Positions 59,532 through 64,000 of a DNA stretch of 64,000 nt are shown here, piece by piece (within the stretch, counting starts at the first letter, position 1; each line of letters starts with the position of its first letter). The position numbers were made by a program, and so were the translations under genes. The DNA comes from Erysipelotrichaceae bacterium (GTDB lineage: Bacteria > Bacillota_I > Bacilli_A > Erysipelotrichales > Erysipelotrichaceae). The notes beneath the pieces are model-generated. The model did no database searches. It was not told the origin of the DNA and saw nothing but the letters and a program-made list of their open reading frames with translations. The stretch covers positions 124,001 to 188,000 of the forward strand of contig JAFSUN010000011.1 of assembly GCA_017445225.1 (NCBI GenBank), read 5' to 3'.

Positions 59532-60348
59532 AGCGGGCTCCCGGGTTGGCTCCGCAGGTTCCTAAGGAGACAGTCGGTCTTACTTCTTCCTGCTGAGCCC
59601 TGATGTTCTTTTCCCGATACAGCCACTCATAGCCCTCGGCATCGATCTTCTTGCTGAGTTCATGATCGCCGGAAGCGACGATCTCGCCATTGACCAGGAC
59701 ATGGGCATGGGTAGGTTCGATCAGTTCATAGAATCTTTCATAATGGGAAACAATGATGAGTCCCAAGTCGTTCTTTTCTCTCATTTCGTTGATGTTGTCA
59801 GCTACGACCTTGATGGCATCGACATCCAGTCCGGAGTCCAGCTCGTCCAGCATTGCGATAGCCGGCTTTAACAGTTTCATCTGGATGATCTCGTTTCTCT
59901 TCTTTTCACCGCCCGAGAACCCCTCATTGAGGTAGCGGTGGGCAAAGGAAGCGTCCATCTGCAGATCGGCGATGGTCTTATCCAGCGTTCTGATGAATTC
60001 AAACAGCCGGATCGGCTTTTCGCGATGAGCATTGACGGCGGCCTTCAGGAAATCGCTGTTGGTAACCCCGGGTACTTCCTGGGGGTACTGCATGGCGATG
60101 AACAGACCGGCCTTGGATCTTTCATCGACGGTCATGCCTAAGACATCCCGGCCATCGAGGGTGATGGAGCCGGAAGTAACGCGGTATTTGGGATGACCCA
60201 TGATGGTCATTAATAAAGTGCTCTTGCCGTTTCCGTTAGGGCCCATCAGAGCATGTACTTCGCCGGAATTGACCGTGAGGTTAACGCCCTTGAGGATCTC
60301 CTTATCTTCAACGCTTACATGTAAGTCTTTTATTTCCAGTGTTGCCAT
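59524..60348 (-). CDS. sufC: Fe-S assembly ATPase SufC
   Basis: 274-residue ABC-type ATPase. Walker A GPNGNGKST, the SufC-typical FSGGEKKRNEI signature and LDELDSGLDVDA Walker B are present. Residues after about 250 extend past the usual end with a Cys-containing tail. The start at 60348 (MATLEIKDL) was chosen because AGGAGTG precedes it; the frame to 60375 lacks a site. First gene of sufCDSUB. Confidence 0.94.
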   Translation of the reverse strand: MATLEIKDLHVSVEDKEILKGVNLTVNSGEVHALMGPNGNGKSTLLMTIMGHPKYRVTSGSITLDGRDVLGMTVDERSKAGLFIAMQYPQEVPGVTNSDFLKAAVNAHREKPIRLFEFIRTLDKTIADLQMDASFAHRYLNEGFSGGEKKRNEIIQMKLLKPAIAMLDELDSGLDVDAIKVVADNINEMREKNDLGLIIVSHYERFYELIEPTHAHVLVNGEIVASGDHELSKKIDAEGYEWLYREKNIRAQQEEVRPTVSLGTCGANPGARYE

Positions 60349-60377
60349 AGTAAAAAACACTCCTATCAATCGCATGT

Positions 60378-60386
60378 ATTATAACA
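60378..60386 (-). promoter_or_regulatory. extended -10 promoter of the suf operon
   Basis: TGTTATAAT on the minus strand, about 30 bases before sufC, with no clear -35. The remaining part of the 235-base gap up to 60583 contains only this promoter and the terminator of the ABC-2 operon. Confidence 0.55.
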
Positions 60387-60486
60387 TAACTCAAAATGAA
60401 TTACTTGATTATGTACTGACAAATCCCGGATCATTTCCGTAAATAAAGACGTGATCTTTTTCCATAACGTCCATTAATACAGGCAA

Positions 60487-60518
60487 AACACCCAGGCGAT
60501 TTGATTCACCTGGGTGTT
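60487..60518 (-). terminator. terminator of the GntR/ABC-2 operon
   Basis: AACACCCAGG and CCTGGGTGTT form a perfect 10-bp stem with a 12-base loop, followed by TTTTGCC on the minus strand. Confidence 0.75.
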
Positions 60519-60583
60519 CACTTTTAATTTAACGGTTCTGAAAGGTTTCTGATACTGACCTTACCTGACTTAAGAGATAATTC

Positions 60584-61234
60584 TCAGTACTCCTTTTTCT
60601 CCATGATCCTTATTGAGATGATCACCGATCCGGCGATCACGGCAACGGCCAGGATGGTCAGGGATATGATTACGGCTGTGGCGTGGGATTTTACGAACAT
60701 TTCCATGGCATTGACGGTTTCCGCCGGCAGCACATAGCCCAATAACAGCCCGATTCCGGTCAGGATGCCGAAGATGATGTACAGGGCGATCCTTCCCTTC
60801 TCACTGCCGTATTTCAATCTTGATGGCAGCGAGAATGACAGCGCCACCATGACGATCAGGAACATTGCCAGGGCTTCCGCCAGCAATTCCAGGATGTCCA
60901 GGGCGGCGGCTGAATACTTTACCACTGTCACAATGGCGGCCCCAGCCACTCCGATGACCATGAAGCCCAGGATAATGATGGCCGCAAAGACATACTTTTC
61001 CAGAGCATAGGTCTTCCGGGATACCGGCAGGGTAAACAGGAAGCGGTAACCGTTGTCGAATTCATCATAGCCCGTAGTGCCGATTGCCAGCATCATGCCG
61101 ATCATCATCAGATAGGCAATGCAGGCTGACGGCTGCATCGAGAAGGCCATGAAGATGCCGGCAGCGACGATAATCAGTGCGCTGGTCCACTGGTTGCGGA
61201 TCAGCAGGAAATCCTTGGTTAACAGTCCCTTCAT
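60584..61234 (-). CDS. ABC-2 type permease
   Basis: 216 residues, about six membrane segments. The layout (YDEFDNGYRFLFTLPVSRKTYALEKY between segments two and three) is typical of ABC_2 permeases of the YtrC/BcrB-like group that respond to cell-wall stress in Bacillota. The exported compound is unknown. The gene overlaps the ATPase gene by four bases. Confidence 0.8.
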   Translation of the reverse strand: MKGLLTKDFLLIRNQWTSALIIVAAGIFMAFSMQPSACIAYLMMIGMMLAIGTTGYDEFDNGYRFLFTLPVSRKTYALEKYVFAAIIILGFMVIGVAGAAIVTVVKYSAAALDILELLAEALAMFLIVMVALSFSLPSRLKYGSEKGRIALYIIFGILTGIGLLLGYVLPAETVNAMEMFVKSHATAVIISLTILAVAVIAGSVIISIRIMEKKEY

Positions 61235-62088
61235 GCGTTTTCACCTCCGATCATCATCTCAATCAGATGATCTATTCCGCTCTTTTCCACTATCATCTCC
61301 GGATATCTGGTCCGGTAGTAATTAGCATCATCGGTCAGGCAGATGACACCGAACATTTCCTTTCTGACCTTCAGCACATGGGACTTGTCCATGTCGCGGT
61401 ACTCATCATCCCTGACTTTCAGAATAGCATAGCTGTCATTCAGAACGTCGGCATCTTCATGCAGGATGATTTTGCCGTCTTCGATCATGTAGATGTCATC
61501 GCACAGGTTCTCCAGGTCACTGGAAATGTGTGAACTGACCAGGATGGCATGGTCGGGATTTGCCGCCATGTAGTTTCTCAACAGTTCCAGGATCTCATTG
61601 CGGGCAATGACATCCAGGCCGCTGGTCGGCTCATCCAGGATCAGCAGATCCGGATCATGAGTCAGGGCGCAGATGACGCGGTGTCTGGCTTTCATGCCGG
61701 TAGAGAGATCCTTGATCTTCTTCTTGGGATCCAATCCGGCCTGCCGGCACATTTCCTGATAGGCTTTTCCGTCAAACTTCGGATAGAAGTTCTTCAGGAT
61801 CTTTTCCGCATCCTCAATGGTCAGATAGCCGGAGATGCCGGAATCCGACATGACGGTACCGATCCGGCAGCGGTCAGCTTCCGTGATGTCCTTAATGTCC
61901 TTGCCCAGCAGTTTAATTTCTCCGCTTTCGGGGTAGATCAGCTGAAGTATGCATTTGAACAGGGTGCTCTTGCCGGCACCGTTGCGGCCGATCAGACCGG
62001 TTATGGTACCTTTTCTGAGTTCCATGCTGCAGTTTAATTCAAAACCGGTATAGGTTTTTCTGACATTCGTAACTTTGATCATAATCAA
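61231..62088 (-). CDS. ABC transporter ATPase (YtrB/BcrA-like)
   Basis: 285 residues. Walker A GLIGRNGAGKST, signature LSTGMKARHR and Walker B LLILDEPTSGLD are intact. The signature begins LSTGM rather than LSGGQ, as in the BcrA/CcmA-like exporters. It overlaps the GntR gene by four bases. Confidence 0.9.
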   Translation of the reverse strand: MIMIKVTNVRKTYTGFELNCSMELRKGTITGLIGRNGAGKSTLFKCILQLIYPESGEIKLLGKDIKDITEADRCRIGTVMSDSGISGYLTIEDAEKILKNFYPKFDGKAYQEMCRQAGLDPKKKIKDLSTGMKARHRVICALTHDPDLLILDEPTSGLDVIARNEILELLRNYMAANPDHAILVSSHISSDLENLCDDIYMIEDGKIILHEDADVLNDSYAILKVRDDEYRDMDKSHVLKVRKEMFGVICLTDDANYYRTRYPEMIVEKSGIDHLIEMMIGGENA

Positions 62089-62456
62089 TCCTCCATCAGC
62101 AGACCAAGCATTTCCTGAAGCTCTTCATCCTTTATTCCAGCGGCTCTGGCTCTGCTTACCAGAACTGCCAGTTCATTTTCAATTTCTGTTCTCTTCTGTT
62201 CGATCAGCTTTTCCTGATTGCCGGAGAGCACATAGGTACCCTTGCCGTGCACGGTGGCCGTATAGCCATCCTGCTCCAGGGCATCATAGGCCTTCTTGAC
62301 CGTCAGAGCACTGATTTTCAGCTCGTTGGCCAGATTTCGCACCGAGGGCAAAGCCTCCCCGGTGGCCAGCTGACCGGAACCGATCTGTTTCTTTACCTCA
62401 TCGACGATCTGTTCGTAGATGGGGATCATCGAATTGAAATTGACAATGATCTTCAT
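62085..62456 (-). CDS. GntR-family (YtrA type) transcriptional regulator
   Basis: 123 residues. A winged-helix of the GntR class at the N-terminus (PIYEQIVDEVKKQIGSGQLATGEALPSVRNLANELKISALTVKKAYDALEQDGY) is followed by only about 45 residues, the short YtrA layout. Such repressors control their own operon of ABC exporters. A matching operator lies in its promoter. Confidence 0.9.
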   Translation of the reverse strand: MKIIVNFNSMIPIYEQIVDEVKKQIGSGQLATGEALPSVRNLANELKISALTVKKAYDALEQDGYTATVHGKGTYVLSGNQEKLIEQKRTEIENELAVLVSRARAAGIKDEELQEMLGLLMED

Positions 62457-62487
62457 TTTTCACCTTTCCTGAGCTTCGATTGCTATA

Positions 62488-62519
62488 AACAGTATATAAC
62501 AGTATATAACTGTTGTCAA
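62488..62519 (-). promoter_or_regulatory. promoter of the GntR operon with operator in the spacer
   Basis: On the minus strand TTGACA (62519-62514) and TATACT (62496-62491) are exactly 17 bases apart. A 17-bp inverted repeat AACAGTATATAACTGTT (62498-62514) fills the spacer, and its left half is duplicated at 62488-62497. A repressor bound here would block RNA polymerase. Confidence 0.8.
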
Positions 62520-62534
62520 CAGTAAGCATAAGAA

Positions 62535-62553
62535 AAGCCGCTGTCTGCGGCTT
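62535..62553 (-). terminator. terminator after the PrsA-like gene
   Basis: Stem AAGCCGC / GCGGCTT with a five-base loop, followed by TTC on the minus strand, seven bases after the stop codon. Confidence 0.6.
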
Positions 62554-62560
62554 AGCTGTT

Positions 62561-63466
62561 TTACTTCTGTACCAGGTAGGAAGAATAGTTCTTCTTGATG
62601 GTGTTGTAGACATCGATGTCATAAACTCTGAAATTGTATTTTTCAAAGAAATGACCGTGGACGGTGTCAGCAAAGCCATCGGCCTGCTTCAGGTGGGTGA
62701 TGAAGAAGCTTCTGATCTGCTCCTTGTTCATGTTGGTGACCTGAACGATGTAGAAGCCCTTGGCATCCTTGCTGGTGATGACATTGGACAGGCCCGGAGT
62801 GGTGGTTGAGAACATGTACAGGATGACGTTGCTGTCGAGCTTATCGTCATCATTGGTATAGAGGGTCTCAGCGGCCAGAGAATCCTTGGACTTGTACTTC
62901 TTGGCCACATCCGTGAAGGTGGCGCCGCCCTTTACCTCAGCCAGAGCGCTTTCGGCATTGGCCTTTGCCTGATCAACACTGGAATCGGTGGCGGTACCGT
63001 CGAAGAACATGATTCTAGCCAGTACCGGCTTGTACTTGTCAAACAGGCTGTCGAAGTTGTCTTCGATGTACTTGTCGGACAGTGCTTCTTCCTTGGCAAG
63101 GGTGATGCAGTAAGTCAGGAATTCCTCCTCACTGTTGAAGCCCATGGCCTTTAAGCTTTCCAGGAAGTCGTCACCGTCTTCAGTCAGGTCCTTCTTATAG
63201 CCGTCGAACTTGTCCTGTCCGGCCTTCTTGATGGCTTCGGTGGTTTCGATCTCCTTGTTGGCGATGGTCTCCAGAGCCATGTTGATGACGGTATTGGCAG
63301 CGTCATCGGTCATCATCTTCTTGTACAGATCGCCCTTGGTGATCTTGTTCTTGCCGATGGTCATCATGACGGTATTCTTATCGGAAATGTTGGCAGTGGC
63401 GTCCTTGCAGCCGGCTAAGCCGAGAACCAACAGGCTGACCAGTAATAACTTAACTATCTTTTTCAT
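62561..63466 (-). CDS. PrsA/SurA-like lipoprotein foldase (downstream copy)
   Basis: 301 residues. The lipoprotein signal ends in VLGLAGC (cysteine 20). The region LARIMFFDGTATDSS...ADGFADTVHGHFF matches a diverged PpiC-type parvulin between SurA-like helices. The usual conserved residues of parvulin are partly replaced, so it may act as a chaperone without isomerase activity. Its start overlaps the stop of the next gene by four bases, so it is encoded in tandem with a second PrsA-like protein. Confidence 0.75.
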   Translation of the reverse strand: MKKIVKLLLVSLLVLGLAGCKDATANISDKNTVMMTIGKNKITKGDLYKKMMTDDAANTVINMALETIANKEIETTEAIKKAGQDKFDGYKKDLTEDGDDFLESLKAMGFNSEEEFLTYCITLAKEEALSDKYIEDNFDSLFDKYKPVLARIMFFDGTATDSSVDQAKANAESALAEVKGGATFTDVAKKYKSKDSLAAETLYTNDDDKLDSNVILYMFSTTTPGLSNVITSKDAKGFYIVQVTNMNKEQIRSFFITHLKQADGFADTVHGHFFEKYNFRVYDIDVYNTIKKNYSSYLVQK

Positions 63467-64000
63467 TCGGTTTCACCATCACTTTCCAGCTGCTTCATGA
63501 TGAGCTCTTCGATTTCCTTGCTGCCGAAGGTGATCTTCAGTTCAGCAGCCTTTTCCTTGAGGATCTTATTGCTGAGGTTTTCATCAGCGGAGAGAATGGT
63601 AGCGGTAAAGCCGCTTTCCGTCTTTAAGTCCTCTACTTTGGTGGAATCGCACTTGATCAGATAATAGCCGAATTCATCGGAATGGATCCAGTCACTGACT
63701 TCCCCTTCCTTGAGATTCAAAGCTACATCGGTAAAGGCCTTGTCGAGGTTGCTGGTATTGGTGTCCAGATAACCCAGCTTGCCCTGGTTGGAGGCATTGC
63801 CGTCCTGTGAATAGGCAGCAGCGAATTCACCGAAATTGGCAGCGCTGTACTTGTCGCTGGCCCAGGCCTGCTTGGCCTCTTCGAACTTGGCAGTCTCTTC
63901 GGCTGTCGGGTTCTTGGGATCAGCCATGGCGATGACGACATAGCTGACGGTGCGCGGCTTGTACTTATCCAGGAAGGCCTGGTCAACCAGTTCATCCAGG
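63463..64000 (-). CDS. PrsA-like peptidyl-prolyl isomerase/foldase (partial, start outside the window)
   Basis: The frame is open from the stop at 63463 to the window edge, reading LDELVDQAFLDKYKPRTVSYVVI upstream of the ATG at 63927. The protein therefore begins beyond 64000. A PpiC-type parvulin domain is recognisable: SYVVIAMADP, FGEFAAAYSQDGNASNQGKLGYL and EFGYYLIKC. PrsA proteins fold exported proteins at the outer face of the membrane. Its stop overlaps the start of the second PrsA-like gene. Confidence 0.8.
   Translation of the reverse strand, partial: LDELVDQAFLDKYKPRTVSYVVIAMADPKNPTAEETAKFEEAKQAWASDKYSAANFGEFAAAYSQDGNASNQGKLGYLDTNTSNLDKAFTDVALNLKEGEVSDWIHSDEFGYYLIKCDSTKVEDLKTESGFTATILSADENLSNKILKEKAAELKITFGSKEIEELIMKQLESDGETE

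Noticed and set aside
1-64000. CRISPR arrays, insertion sequences, attachment sites, tRNA and rRNA genes
   Set aside because: Looked for regular direct repeats, transposase genes with inverted ends and cloverleaf sequences; none seen.

Overview
The window reads as a chromosomal segment of an anaerobic, low-oxygen gut-type member of the Bacillota; an Erysipelotrichales-like host is my inference, not something the sequence proves. The supporting evidence is a three-subunit [FeFe] hydrogenase of the NADH/ferredoxin-linked type, a SUF (not ISC) iron-sulfur operon with SufU, a T-box leader on the trp operon, a CcpA-type cre site, a PTS, strong Shine-Dalgarno sites and sigma-A promoters. I saw no tRNA or rRNA genes, insertion sequence, prophage or CRISPR array.

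Layout. 1-8.6 kb: a DeoR-controlled, divergently arranged sugar catabolic locus (fructose-type PTS EIIA/EIIB/EIIC, class II aldolase, RpiB/LacAB-type isomerase, GldA-like dehydrogenase; opposite strand: transaldolase and a CoA-acylating-type aldehyde dehydrogenase). 8.7-9.4 kb: a membrane-anchored NERD-like protein. 9.4-15.4 kb: a binding-protein ABC importer operon with a cre site at its promoter, a HAD phosphatase and a DUF624 protein; its ATPase gene is interrupted by an in-frame UGA, and its last gene is frameshifted. 15.6-21.3 kb: housekeeping and small genes (gluconate-5-dehydrogenase-like SDR, peroxiredoxin, Ig/3D protein, HExxH protein plus ZIP transporter, NADPH oxidoreductase, DegV, CPBP protease). 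21.3-25.5 kb: hydrogenase operon hydCBA.

25.6-36.8 kb is the most unusual part: a twelve-gene minus-strand cluster that contains recognisable homologues of the functionally unassigned Escherichia coli yhf genes (YhfZ, YhfY, YhfT, YhfU, Php/YhfV, YhfX, YhfS, YhfW) in a different order, with four genes added: a zinc-ribbon membrane protein, a compact amidase-signature protein, a P-loop protein and an ADP-ribosylglycohydrolase homologue that has lost key metal-site aspartates. It looks like a complete uptake, catabolism and regulation module of unknown substrate.

36.8-47 kb: a Mbeg1-like hydrolase, KDG kinase, a PhoP-box-preceded phnDCEE transporter next to a 5'-nucleotidase, a tyrosine phosphatase, an aldose-epimerase-like protein and a GNAT. 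47-51.8 kb: a T-box controlled trpDCFBA operon without trpEG. 51.8-55.2 kb: GNAT, metallophosphoesterase, MscS, and a GMP synthase that consists only of the ATP-pyrophosphatase half. 55.2-60.4 kb: sufCDSUB plus a DIP1984 gene. 60.5-62.5 kb: a GntR-regulated ABC-2 exporter. 62.5-64 kb: two PrsA-like foldases, the last cut by the window end.
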